A DNA stretch of 41,716 bases from Prevotella sp. UBA3288 (lineage in GTDB: Bacteria; Bacteroidota; Bacteroidia; Bacteroidales; Bacteroidaceae). The position numbers were made by a program, and so were the translations under genes. Below are positions 16,254-24,605 of the stretch, piece by piece. The notes under the pieces were generated by a model. It was given only the letters and a program-made list of their open reading frames with translations. It ran no database searches and had not been told where the DNA came from. The DNA lies in assembly GCA_002361655.1 (NCBI GenBank), contig DETM01000023.1, positions 25,595 through 67,310 on the forward strand, read 5' to 3'. Position 1 is the first letter of the stretch. The number at the start of each line of letters is the position of its first letter.

Positions 16254-16262
16254 TAACTTTGC
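16254..16262 (+). promoter_or_regulatory. -7 promoter element for the mltG-glnS operon
   Basis: TAACTTTGC matches TAnnTTTGC and ends 24 nt before the mltG ATG. It is divergent from the HAD gene promoter about 40 bp away. Confidence 0.7.
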
Positions 16263-16286
16263 ACCCGATTATTGACAATAAGCAAA

Positions 16287-17315
16287 ATGATGAACCTCAA
16301 GAAAGCGAAATACTACCTCATTCCGGCCTTACTCTGTTTGGCCGGCATTGTAGTCATTGGCTACTACTACTTCTTCACCTCATTCTCTGTCCTGAAGGAG
16401 AAAACATACATCTACATTGACGATGACGATACGGTCGACTCCGTTTTCGCCAAACTGCGCCCCTGTGCCTCAGAGAGCACTATGGCGGGGCTAAGCACTC
16501 TGGCACGTCACTACGACTACGCCGAGCATATCCGCTCTGGCCGATACGCCGTAGAACCGGGAATGAACACCATCGATGTATTCCGTATGCTGCGCAATGG
16601 TCGTCAAGAGCCCATGATGCTGACCATCCCCGAATGTCGCACGATGGAGCAGATGGCAGGACGACTGGCCATCAAACTGATGATCGACAGTACGACTATT
16701 GCCGAGGCGCTGACCAGTCAGCCCTTTTGCCAGAGTCTGGGCTACGACACCTGCACCATCGGTTGTATCTTTGTGCCCAACACCTACGAGGTCTACTGGA
16801 ACACCAGCATTGAGAAACTGATGGACCGCATGGGTCGTGAGCACGACAACTTCTGGAACGACGAGCGTCGGCAGAAAGCGAAAGCCGCCGGTATGACGCC
16901 TAACGAGGTGTGCACACTGGCCAGCATCATCGACGAGGAGACGGCCAACAACGCCGAGAAGCCCGCAGTGGCAGGTATGTACCTGAACCGCCTGAACATT
17001 GGTATGCCCCTGCAGGCCGACCCTACAGTGAAGTTTGCCATGAAGAACTTCGCCCTGCGCCGCATCTACAAAGCCTATCTCGAAACAGAAAGCCCCTACA
17101 ACACCTACCGCTATGCCGGTCTGCCACCGGGACCCATCAAAATAGCCAGCATCAAGGGCATCGAGGCTGTTCTGAATCACGAGCACCACAATTATCTCTA
17201 CATGTGTGCCAAAGAGGACTTCTCGGGTACGCACAACTTTGCCGTCACCTATCAGGAGCACCTGCGCAATGCAGACCGCTATGCTAAGGCGCTCAACCAG
17301 CGTGGCATCAAGTGA
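16287..17315 (+). CDS. mltG: Endolytic murein transglycosylase MltG (YceG-like)
   Basis: 342 residues from ATG 16287 (MMNLKKAKYY); a TTG at 16272 in the same frame is less likely. One N-terminal membrane helix (YLIPALLCLAGIVVIGYYYFF) anchors the protein to the inner membrane with the catalytic part in the periplasm. The YceG signature is clear: LASIIDEETANN (216-218 being D-E-E), then VAGMYLNRLNIGMPLQADPTV and YRYAGLPPGPI. E. coli MltG has VEKET at the catalytic glutamate, so one acidic residue of the motif is Asp here and the other Glu. MltG cleaves nascent glycan strands and sets their length. It is followed after 34 nt by glnS, probably in one operon. Confidence 0.93.
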   Translation: MMNLKKAKYYLIPALLCLAGIVVIGYYYFFTSFSVLKEKTYIYIDDDDTVDSVFAKLRPCASESTMAGLSTLARHYDYAEHIRSGRYAVEPGMNTIDVFRMLRNGRQEPMMLTIPECRTMEQMAGRLAIKLMIDSTTIAEALTSQPFCQSLGYDTCTIGCIFVPNTYEVYWNTSIEKLMDRMGREHDNFWNDERRQKAKAAGMTPNEVCTLASIIDEETANNAEKPAVAGMYLNRLNIGMPLQADPTVKFAMKNFALRRIYKAYLETESPYNTYRYAGLPPGPIKIASIKGIEAVLNHEHHNYLYMCAKEDFSGTHNFAVTYQEHLRNADRYAKALNQRGIK

Positions 17316-17349
17316 GTAACTTTCAAGCACAATATACCTATTTATATTT

Positions 17350-19095
17350 ATGACAACAGAAAAGACAGTCAACGAGAACGAGGAGAAAAAAAACATCAGT
17401 TTCGTAGAACAGATTGTAAAAGACGACCTGGAAGCAGGCAAGAATGGTGGACGTATTCAGACCCGCTTCCCACCGGAGCCGAATGGTTACCTGCACATAG
17501 GCCATGCCAAAGCCATTGCCATCGATTTCGGACTGGCAAAGAAATACGGCGGCATCTGCAACCTGCGCTTCGACGACACCAATCCTGTGAAAGAAGATAC
17601 AGAATATATCCAAAGCATCGAACAGGACATCAAGTGGCTGGGATTCCAGTGGGCCAATGTCTACTATGCCAGCGACTATTTCCAACAGTTGTGGGATTTT
17701 GCCGTATGGCTCATCCGCCAAGGCCGTGCCTACGTCGATGAACAGAGTGCCGAGGTGATAGCACAGCAGAAAGGTACTACTACTTCACCTGGCATCAACT
17801 CGCCCTTCCGCGACCGTCCTGTCGAGGAGAATCTTCGTCTGTTTGAATATATGAACAGTGGCAAATGCGAACCGGGCACGCTCGTGCTGCGTGCCAAGAT
17901 AGACATGGCACACCCTAACATGCTGTTCCGCGATCCACTGCTCTATCGTGTGCTGAATATCCCCCACGTGAAAACCGGCTCGAAGTGGAATGCCTACCCC
18001 ATGTATGACTTCACCCATGGACAGAGCGACTATCTGGAAGGTGTCACACACTCATGGTGCACACTGGAGTTTGTTGAGCACCGTCCACTCTACGACCTCT
18101 TCGTCACCTGGATGAAGGAGTGGAAGGGTGAGACAGATAATATTGATGACAACCGTCCACGCCAGACGGAATTCAACAAACTGAACCTGAACTACACCCT
18201 GATGTCGAAGCGCAATCTGCTGGCATTGGTACAAAACGGCCTGGTCAGTGGATGGGACGATCCCCGCATGCCGACCATCTGTGGTTTTCGTCGGCGTGGC
18301 TATTCGCCAGAAAGCATTGTTAAGTTCATCGACAAAATCGGCTACACTAAGATCGATGCCCTTAACGACATGGCCCTGCTCGAAAGCGTCGTACGCGATG
18401 ACCTGAACAGCCGTGCCCAGCGCGTCAGTGCTGTGCTCAATCCTGTCAAGGTGGTCATCACCAACTATCCTGAGGGACAGACTGAGATGCTGACTGCCGT
18501 CAACAACCCTGAGAACGAAGCCGACGGCACCCACGAGGTGGAGTTCAGCCGCGAATTGTGGATAGAGCGCGACGACTTCATGGAGGTGGCAGAGAAGAAG
18601 TTCATGCGACTGGCTCCCGGAAAGGAGGTACGCCTGAAGAATGCCTATATCATCAAATGTGATGAGCAACACCCCTGCGACAAAGACAGCGAAGGCCGCG
18701 TGACAACCATCTATTGTACCTATGACCCTGAGACCCGTAGCGGACAGCCCGGTGCCGACCGCAAGATTAAAGGCAAAACACTGCACTGGGTGTCGTGCCA
18801 TAATGCCTTGAAGGCCGAGGTGCGCCTCTACGACCGTCTGTGGAAAGTTGAGAATCCCCGCGATGAACTGGCAAGCCTGCGTGAAACCCAGCAGTGCGAT
18901 GCTGTCACAGCCATGAAGCAGATTATCAATCCCGACTCGCTAACGGTGCTGACCGACTGCTATATTGAGCCCTTTGCTGCCTCCATGCAGCCGCTCACCT
19001 ACCTGCAGTTCCAGCGTATCGGCTACTTCAACGTAGACCCGGACTCTACACCTGAACATCCTGTATTTAACAAGACCGTAGGACTGAGAAGTTGA
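17350..19095 (+). CDS. glnS: Glutaminyl-tRNA synthetase
   Basis: 581 residues from ATG 17350, close to the usual length of about 555. Class I synthetase signatures are present: FPPEPNGYLHIGHAKA (HIGH motif) near residues 40-55, RFDDTNP, YDFTHGQSDYLEGVTHS, and LMSKRNLL as the KMSKS equivalent near residue 280. GlnRS-specific WDDPRMPTI follows, and the C-terminal beta-barrel anticodon-binding domains end in FNKTVGLRS. It charges tRNA-Gln directly in the cytosol. The stop codon overlaps the TTG start of the following TPR gene (TTGA), so translation is probably coupled. Confidence 0.97.
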   Translation: MTTEKTVNENEEKKNISFVEQIVKDDLEAGKNGGRIQTRFPPEPNGYLHIGHAKAIAIDFGLAKKYGGICNLRFDDTNPVKEDTEYIQSIEQDIKWLGFQWANVYYASDYFQQLWDFAVWLIRQGRAYVDEQSAEVIAQQKGTTTSPGINSPFRDRPVEENLRLFEYMNSGKCEPGTLVLRAKIDMAHPNMLFRDPLLYRVLNIPHVKTGSKWNAYPMYDFTHGQSDYLEGVTHSWCTLEFVEHRPLYDLFVTWMKEWKGETDNIDDNRPRQTEFNKLNLNYTLMSKRNLLALVQNGLVSGWDDPRMPTICGFRRRGYSPESIVKFIDKIGYTKIDALNDMALLESVVRDDLNSRAQRVSAVLNPVKVVITNYPEGQTEMLTAVNNPENEADGTHEVEFSRELWIERDDFMEVAEKKFMRLAPGKEVRLKNAYIIKCDEQHPCDKDSEGRVTTIYCTYDPETRSGQPGADRKIKGKTLHWVSCHNALKAEVRLYDRLWKVENPRDELASLRETQQCDAVTAMKQIINPDSLTVLTDCYIEPFAASMQPLTYLQFQRIGYFNVDPDSTPEHPVFNKTVGLRS

Positions 19096-20513
19096 AACAG
19101 ACAGGCGACGAATATTTCGACAGTCAGGAGTTCCGAGACCTGCTCGCGAACTATGAGGAGACCATCAATGCAGGACTGCCTGTATTTATGGATGCTGATG
19201 AACTGGCAGAAATCGCTGACTATTATCAGATGTCGGGTCAGATAAACCAGGCCGAGGAAGCCATCACTCTAGCCCTCAACCTGTCGCCCGGTGCTGTCTC
19301 GCCCATCACCTATCGCATCCATGAAGCACTTTACAACGGCGACACCCAGCAGGCCTGGGAGTGGCTCGACCAGATTGTAGAACGGTCGGAACCGGACTAT
19401 ATATACAACCGGGCTGAAATCATGATTGCCGAAGGACGGATTGACGAGGCTGACCGCTATCTGCGTGATGAATTCAAGAATGTGGTGCCCGACGAATATC
19501 AGGACTACATCATCGATGTAGCACACATCTTTACCGACTATGGCTACAGTGAAAAAGCCATGGAGTGGATGATGCGGGCCAAACACGAAGAGTCGGACGA
19601 CTATCAGGAACTGATGGGGCGCACTCTCTTCGGACTGGGTAAATACAAAGACAGCGAGCGCATCTTCAACAAACTCATCGACCGTGACCCCTTCTCAAAA
19701 CGCTATTGGAATGCATTGGCATCGGCACAGTTCATGTCAGAAGACTATCCCAGTGCCATCCAAAGCAGCGAATACGCTATTGCTATCGACCCCGACGACC
19801 CCGACGGTCTCATCGCCAAGGCCAACGGTCTGTTCCGCATGAATAATTTCGAAGAGGCACTTAAATACTATGAACGCTACTCGAAACAGATACCCGACGA
19901 TGAGTTCTCATACCTCTACCAAGGAACCTGTCTGGCTAATATCGGGCGTTTGGGCGATGCCATCAACCGACTGGAACAGGCTATGGAAATCGGTGGCAAG
20001 CAATCGCCCTACTACTACGAAATCATACAGGAACTGGGCTTCGTCTATGGCGAGGACAAACAGGTGGACAAAGCCCTGGCACTGATTAATGAGACCGACG
20101 AGATGGACTGCGACCATGTTCAGATGGAACTGCTCAAGGGTCATCTGCTGCTCACCATCGACCAGTTGCCGGAGGCCGAAATGCACTTCAGAACGGCCAT
20201 CGCTCAATGCGACGACTTCAACGAAGTGTTTCTGCGTATCATCGTCTCCCTCTACGACAACCACTATTTAGAGGCCGCATATAAACTCTTCCTCAAATTC
20301 TTCATCATGGCAGGCGATGAAAACAAGAACGGCTATGCCTATATGGCTCTCTGCTGTTACGACCTGAAACGCTATGATGAGTTCTTGTCCTATCTGATGC
20401 GGGCCTGTGAGGTCAACCCTACAGAGTGTCGCAATGTGCTGTCCATCCTCTTCCCGGAAGACCTGGCACCAGAGAATTATTATGACTATATCAAAGACAA
20501 AATGAAACAATGA
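19092..20513 (+). CDS. Tetratricopeptide repeat protein, TTG start
   Basis: 473 residues. The start used is TTG at 19092, which overlaps the glnS stop by four bases (TTGA). The next in-frame Met is about 32 residues in and would remove the conserved-looking segment FDSQEFRDLLANYEETINAG. The protein consists of degenerate TPR helix pairs, for example QAEEAITLALNLSPGAV, SERIFNKLIDRDPFSKRYWNALASAQ, AIQSSEYAIAIDPDDPDGLIAKA and EALKYYERYSKQIPD. No signal peptide or membrane segment is seen, so it is probably cytosolic and a protein-protein scaffold. It lies between glnS and dedA, and its own stop overlaps the dedA ATG (ATGA). Specific function is unknown. Confidence 0.88.
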   Translation: MKQTGDEYFDSQEFRDLLANYEETINAGLPVFMDADELAEIADYYQMSGQINQAEEAITLALNLSPGAVSPITYRIHEALYNGDTQQAWEWLDQIVERSEPDYIYNRAEIMIAEGRIDEADRYLRDEFKNVVPDEYQDYIIDVAHIFTDYGYSEKAMEWMMRAKHEESDDYQELMGRTLFGLGKYKDSERIFNKLIDRDPFSKRYWNALASAQFMSEDYPSAIQSSEYAIAIDPDDPDGLIAKANGLFRMNNFEEALKYYERYSKQIPDDEFSYLYQGTCLANIGRLGDAINRLEQAMEIGGKQSPYYYEIIQELGFVYGEDKQVDKALALINETDEMDCDHVQMELLKGHLLLTIDQLPEAEMHFRTAIAQCDDFNEVFLRIIVSLYDNHYLEAAYKLFLKFFIMAGDENKNGYAYMALCCYDLKRYDEFLSYLMRACEVNPTECRNVLSILFPEDLAPENYYDYIKDKMKQ

Positions 20514-21139
20514 GTTGGATATCAACCTTATTAGGAAACCTGAACTATGGCACCATCCTGCTGCTCATGCTGCTGGAGAGCACCGTCATCCCAGTGCCCT
20601 CCGAACTGGTGGTCGCTCCTGCTGCCTTCCATGCTGCCAGCGGCGAACTGGACGTGGTCCTCGTTGTGCTATCTGCCACCGTCGGTGCAGACATCGGTGC
20701 ATCAATCAACTATTTCGTAGCCCTCTACGTGGGACGTCCAGTCATTTACAGATTTGCAAACAGTCGCTGGGGGAAACTTTGTCTGCTCAACGAAGAGAAA
20801 GTCAAAAAGAGCGAACGTTATTTCGATGACCACGGCATCGCAGCCACACTGACGGGCAGACTCATCCCGGGCATCCGCCATCTCATCTCCATCCCGGCAG
20901 GACTGGCCCGCATGACTTACTGGAAGTTTCTGCTCTACACCACCATCGGTGCCGGCCTATGGCATACCATACTGGCAGCACTTGGCTGGTATCTTGCTAC
21001 CATCGTGCCCGAGGACCAGTTGGAAGCCACCATCCAGGAGTACAACCACTACATAGTTGCAGGCATCATCGCTATCGTCGTGATAGCCATCATCTATCTC
21101 TTCATCAAGTCGAAACTCAAAAAAAACAACCATAAATAG
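20510..21139 (+). CDS. DedA family (SNARE-associated) membrane protein
   Basis: 209 residues starting at ATG 20510 within the ATGA overlap with the TPR gene. Family marks are ESTVIPVPSELVVAPAAF near the N-terminus, the GADIGASINYFVALYVGR segment, the amphipathic loop FDDHGIAATLTGRLIPGIRH with its conserved arginines, and ISIPAGLARM. Four to five hydrophobic helices end in a positively charged tail (KSKLKKNNHK). DedA proteins are inner-membrane transporters, some of which flip undecaprenyl phosphate or phosphatidylethanolamine (family knowledge). Six nt separate it from manC. A role in recycling the lipid carrier for surface glycans would fit the following manC and fcl genes, but that is inference. 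Confidence 0.92.
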   Translation: MSWISTLLGNLNYGTILLLMLLESTVIPVPSELVVAPAAFHAASGELDVVLVVLSATVGADIGASINYFVALYVGRPVIYRFANSRWGKLCLLNEEKVKKSERYFDDHGIAATLTGRLIPGIRHLISIPAGLARMTYWKFLLYTTIGAGLWHTILAALGWYLATIVPEDQLEATIQEYNHYIVAGIIAIVVIAIIYLFIKSKLKKNNHK

Positions 21140-21145
21140 TCAGTT

Positions 21146-22210
21146 ATGAAAGTAAACAATCACCTCGTCATTATGGCTGGCGGCGTGGGTAGCCGCTTCT
21201 GGCCCATGAGCACAGCCGAATGTCCCAAACAGTTTATCGATGTACTGGGCGTGGGCAAAACATTGTTACAACTCACCGTTGAGCGGTTCGGCAAGTTGGT
21301 GAAGCCTGAAAACATCTGGGTGGTCACCAACCAGAAATACATGGACATCGTACGCCAGCAATTGCCTGAGATGCCTGTAGAGAACATACTATGCGAACCC
21401 TGCCGCCGCAACACGGCACCATGCATCGCCTATGTCTCCTGGCGTATCAAGACCAAAGATCCCAAGGCCAACATCGTGGTGACCCCCAGCGACCATGTTG
21501 TGATGAACATCCAAGAGTTTCAGCGCGTCATCAACAACTGTATGGACTTTACGGCCGACAGCGATGCCATTGTCACCCTGGGCATGAAGCCCACACGTCC
21601 CGAGACCGGTTACGGCTACATACAGGGCGACTTGTCTGCCTCGTCACTGCGCAACAAAGACATCTTCCGCGTGGAGTCGTTCCGCGAGAAGCCCGACCTG
21701 CAGACCGCTCAGGAATACATCAAGAAGAACAACTATTTCTGGAATGCCGGTATCTTCATCTGGAACGTGTCGACCATCGTTAATGCTTTCCGCATCTACC
21801 AGCCCAGGCTGGCCAAGATATTCGAATCCATGCTACCCGTCTATGGCACGTCAGAGGAGCAGGCCACTGTCAACGAGAAATTCCCTCAGTGCGAGAATAT
21901 CTCTGTCGACTATGCCATCATGGAAAAAGCAGAAGAGATATTCGTCTGCCCTGCCGACTTCGGATGGAGCGACCTGGGCACATGGGGCTCGCTTCAGACG
22001 CTGTCGAAACACGACCTTTATGGCAACGCCTGTATCGGCGACGACATCAGCATCTTCGAGACGCGCAACTGCATCATCCACACCACTCAGGAAAGAAAGG
22101 TGGTGGTGCAGGGCCTCGACGGTTATATCGTAGCCGAGAACAACGACACTCTGCTTATCTGCAAACTGTCGGAAGAGCAACGTATCAAACAATTCAGCGG
22201 TGAAAACTAA
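21146..22210 (+). CDS. manC: Mannose-1-phosphate guanylyltransferase
   Basis: 354 residues from ATG 21146. The nucleotidyltransferase signature MAGGVGSRFWPMSTAECPKQF is at the N-terminus, with LCEPCRRNTAPCIA, VTPSDHVV, GYGYIQG and VESFREKPD following in the order expected for GDP-mannose pyrophosphorylases. The C-terminal part ends with NDTLLICKLSEEQRIKQF. The length corresponds to the single-domain type without a phosphomannose isomerase fusion. It makes GDP-mannose from GTP and mannose-1-phosphate in the cytosol. Its neighbour fcl uses the same pathway to reach GDP-L-fucose. The 4,6-dehydratase gene (gmd) that links the two is not in this window. Confidence 0.95.
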   Translation: MKVNNHLVIMAGGVGSRFWPMSTAECPKQFIDVLGVGKTLLQLTVERFGKLVKPENIWVVTNQKYMDIVRQQLPEMPVENILCEPCRRNTAPCIAYVSWRIKTKDPKANIVVTPSDHVVMNIQEFQRVINNCMDFTADSDAIVTLGMKPTRPETGYGYIQGDLSASSLRNKDIFRVESFREKPDLQTAQEYIKKNNYFWNAGIFIWNVSTIVNAFRIYQPRLAKIFESMLPVYGTSEEQATVNEKFPQCENISVDYAIMEKAEEIFVCPADFGWSDLGTWGSLQTLSKHDLYGNACIGDDISIFETRNCIIHTTQERKVVVQGLDGYIVAENNDTLLICKLSEEQRIKQFSGEN

Positions 22211-22235
22211 CATCGGCAGACATTGAAAACAGATT

Positions 22236-23402
22236 ATGAATAAGAACGCTAAGATTTACGTAGCAGGCCATCGCGGTCTTGTGGGTTCTGCCATTTGGAA
22301 AAACCTCATGCAACGAGGCTACATCAACCTCGTGGGACGCACCCATCAGCAACTCGACCTATGCGACCAGACGGCTGTCCGACGTTTCTTCGACGAAGAA
22401 CAACCGGAGGCCGTTGTGCTGGCTGCTGCCTTCGTTGGCGGTATCATGGCCAACTCGCTCTATCGTGCAGACTTCATCATGCAGAACATGATGATGCAAT
22501 GCAATGTCATCGGCGAGGCCTATCGTCACGGCGTACAACGTCTGCTCTTCCTTGGTTCCACATGCATCTATCCCAAGAATGCGCCACAGCCCATGAAAGA
22601 GGAATGCCTGCTGACATCGCCATTGGAGTACACCAACGAGGAGTATGCCATTGCCAAGATTGCCGGTCTGAAGATGTGCGAGTCGTACAATCTGCAATAT
22701 GGTACCAACTATATCGCCGTGATGCCGACAAACCTCTATGGCCCCAACGACAATTTCCATTTGGAGAACTCCCATGTCATGCCGGCTATGATGCGCAAGA
22801 TTTATCTGGCAAGACTCATTCACGAAGGCGACTGGCAGAAGATTGCCGTTGACATGAACAAACGGCCGGTAGAAGGTGTCGACGGCTCATCGCAGCATGA
22901 AGACATTCTGAAAGTGTTGGCAAAATACGGCATCTACGACAACCGTGTCGTGCTCTGGGGCACAGGAACGCCATTGCGTGAATTCCTGTGGAGCGAAGAT
23001 ATGGCCGACGCCTCTGTCCACATGCTACTCAATGTCAATTTCAGCGACATCATTGGCATCGAAAAATATTCGAGCGTACACTATGGTGCCACCACCGATG
23101 GCACCATCGACCGTAACCATTCGACAGGCCGTGGTGGAGCCATTCCCGCGCTGGGCGAGATTCGCAACTGCCACATCAACGTGGGCACAGGCAAAGAACT
23201 CACCATCCGCCAACTCTCTGAACTGGTGACCAAGGTCGTTGGTTTCGAGGGGACTGTCGAGTTTGACGCTTCAAAGCCTGACGGCACAATGCGCAAACTC
23301 ATTGATGTCGAAAAACTCCACTCGTTGGGATGGACCCACAAGGTGGAGATAGAAGAAGGGGTACAGAAACTGTTTGACTGGTATCGCGACAGCCTGCGGT
23401 AA
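22236..23402 (+). CDS. fcl: GDP-L-fucose synthase
   Basis: 388 residues from ATG 22236. The Rossmann NADP-binding loop is VAGHRGLVGSAIWKNL, and the SDR catalytic motif is Tyr and Lys in YAIAKIAGLKMCESYN, preceded by the FLGSTCIYPKNAPQPM serine region. GPNDNFHLENSHVMPAMMRK and GTGTPLREFLWSEDMADA are typical of Fcl/WcaG. The E. coli enzyme is about 320 residues; the extra length lies in two insertions, near KRPVEGVDGSSQHEDILKV and in the Gly/His-rich part around 280-300, as in the long Bacteroidota form. It converts GDP-4-keto-6-deoxymannose to GDP-fucose. It is the last gene of the run; a short duplication straddles its stop codon. Confidence 0.94.
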   Translation: MNKNAKIYVAGHRGLVGSAIWKNLMQRGYINLVGRTHQQLDLCDQTAVRRFFDEEQPEAVVLAAAFVGGIMANSLYRADFIMQNMMMQCNVIGEAYRHGVQRLLFLGSTCIYPKNAPQPMKEECLLTSPLEYTNEEYAIAKIAGLKMCESYNLQYGTNYIAVMPTNLYGPNDNFHLENSHVMPAMMRKIYLARLIHEGDWQKIAVDMNKRPVEGVDGSSQHEDILKVLAKYGIYDNRVVLWGTGTPLREFLWSEDMADASVHMLLNVNFSDIIGIEKYSSVHYGATTDGTIDRNHSTGRGGAIPALGEIRNCHINVGTGKELTIRQLSELVTKVVGFEGTVEFDASKPDGTMRKLIDVEKLHSLGWTHKVEIEEGVQKLFDWYRDSLR

Positions 23403-23432
23403 CCAAGACGAAAGCCCTGCAGTAACCAAGAC
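23393..23432. repeat. Short tandem duplication over the fcl stop codon
   Basis: CCTGCGGTAACCAAGAC at 23393-23409 is repeated as CCTGCAGTAACCAAGAC at 23416-23432, with one mismatch in 17 and a 23-nt period. The first copy contains the fcl stop (TAA); the second repeats the same end in the convergent intergenic gap. Confidence 0.7.
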
Positions 23433-23433
23433 T

Positions 23434-24597
23434 TTAATCCATTCGGTCACGATAGTCTTCGTAGCCAAAGGCACGAAGCACTTCCAACCGGCCATCGGTG
23501 TGCAACATGCCTATGGCCGGATGTGTTATGCCGTTGAACATAGTGGTCTTCACTGTCGTGTAGTGGATCATATCTTCAAAGATAATCTCCTCGCCCACTC
23601 GCAACTCATGGTCGAACAACCAGTCGCCCATGAAGTCGCCACTCAGGCAACTGTTACCGCCCAGGCGATAGCGATGGGGAACGAGGGGTTGGGTCTCATT
23701 AGCCTCCTTAGCCCCATTAGGCTCATTGGGCTCTTGTGCCTTAGCGCCTCGCACCTCCGGCATATATGGCATCTCCAGACAGTCAGGCATGTGGCAGGTG
23801 AAACTCACGTCGAGAATCGCCGTGCGGATGCCCTTGTCTTCGACGATGTCCACCACATGACTGACCAGCGGGCCCGTCTGCCACGCAAAGGCACTGCCAG
23901 GCTCAAGTATGATCTTCAGCCAAGGATAACGATTGTGTAGCCCTTTCAGAATTCCAATAAGACGCGCCACATCGTAATCCCTGCGTGTCATCAGATGACC
24001 ACCGCCCAGATTGAGCCATTTCAGTTGAGGGAACCATCTGGCAAACCGCTGCTCGATATGTACCAGCGTGCGCTCCAGTACATCGGATCCACTCTCACAG
24101 TGACAATGACAATGAAAGCCTTCGATATCGGCAGGCAGTTGGAGCGGCAGTTTGTCGCTAGTCACTCCAAAGCGAGTGCCTGGGGCACAGGGATTATAGA
24201 GGGCAGTGCCCACTTCCGAATATTCCGGATTGACACGCAGACCGATGCTCGCCTTGTCGGCCACCCGCTCGTGCAGCCGTTCGTACTGCGACAACGAGTT
24301 GAAGGTCAGATGGCTCGAACAAGCCACTATCTCGTCGATCTCAGCATCAGTATAGGCCGGTGAAAACGTGTGGGCCTTGGCACCAAACTCCTCCAGTGCC
24401 ATACGAGCCTCGCTGAGTGAACTGGCCGTTGTACTACTGATATACTCGCGGAAGATAGGAAAGGTCTTCCACAGTGCAAAAGCCTTGAATGCCAGAATAA
24501 TCTCCACATCGGCTTTGTGAGCCACATCGGCTATCAACTGCAGGTTGCGTCGCAACCGAGTCTCTTCTATTATATAAATAGGTGTGTTCATTGTCAT
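23434..24597 (-). CDS. nspC: Carboxynorspermidine decarboxylase
   Basis: 387 residues from ATG 24597 (MTMNTPIYIIEETRL); ATG 24591 is an equally possible start. A much longer frame to 24828 runs through menA and is rejected. It is an alanine-racemase-fold PLP decarboxylase: the PLP lysine is K38 in LAFKAFALW, followed by SSLSEARMA, FHCHCHCESGSD, LNLGGGHLMTRRDYD, IILEPGSAFAW and DVSFTCHMPDCLEMPY, and C-terminal HRYRLGGNSCLSGDFMGDW with the active-site Cys. It makes (nor)spermidine by decarboxylating carboxy(nor)spermidine. A hydrophilic stretch of about 20 residues between EVRGA and HRYRLGG is encoded partly by a 9-nt tandem repeat and looks like an insertion. It lies 8 nt after the menA stop, so the two are probably cotranscribed. 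Confidence 0.93.
   Translation of the reverse strand: MTMNTPIYIIEETRLRRNLQLIADVAHKADVEIILAFKAFALWKTFPIFREYISSTTASSLSEARMALEEFGAKAHTFSPAYTDAEIDEIVACSSHLTFNSLSQYERLHERVADKASIGLRVNPEYSEVGTALYNPCAPGTRFGVTSDKLPLQLPADIEGFHCHCHCESGSDVLERTLVHIEQRFARWFPQLKWLNLGGGHLMTRRDYDVARLIGILKGLHNRYPWLKIILEPGSAFAWQTGPLVSHVVDIVEDKGIRTAILDVSFTCHMPDCLEMPYMPEVRGAKAQEPNEPNGAKEANETQPLVPHRYRLGGNSCLSGDFMGDWLFDHELRVGEEIIFEDMIHYTTVKTTMFNGITHPAIGMLHTDGRLEVLRAFGYEDYRDRMD
23695..23733 (-). repeat. In-frame 9-nt minisatellite inside nspC
   Basis: On the coding strand, four degenerate 9-nt units (GAGCCCAAT, GAGCCTAAT, GGGGCTAAG, GAGGCTAAT) are followed by a partial fifth unit. They encode EPN-EPN-GAK-EAN-E. The period of three codons keeps the frame regardless of copy number. 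Confidence 0.85.
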
Positions 24598-24605
24598 ATT
24601 GATAG

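Noticed and set aside
23695..23733. Tandem repeat as a CRISPR or slippage-controlled phase switch
   Set aside because: Units are only 9 nt without spacers, and a multiple of three cannot turn the frame on or off.
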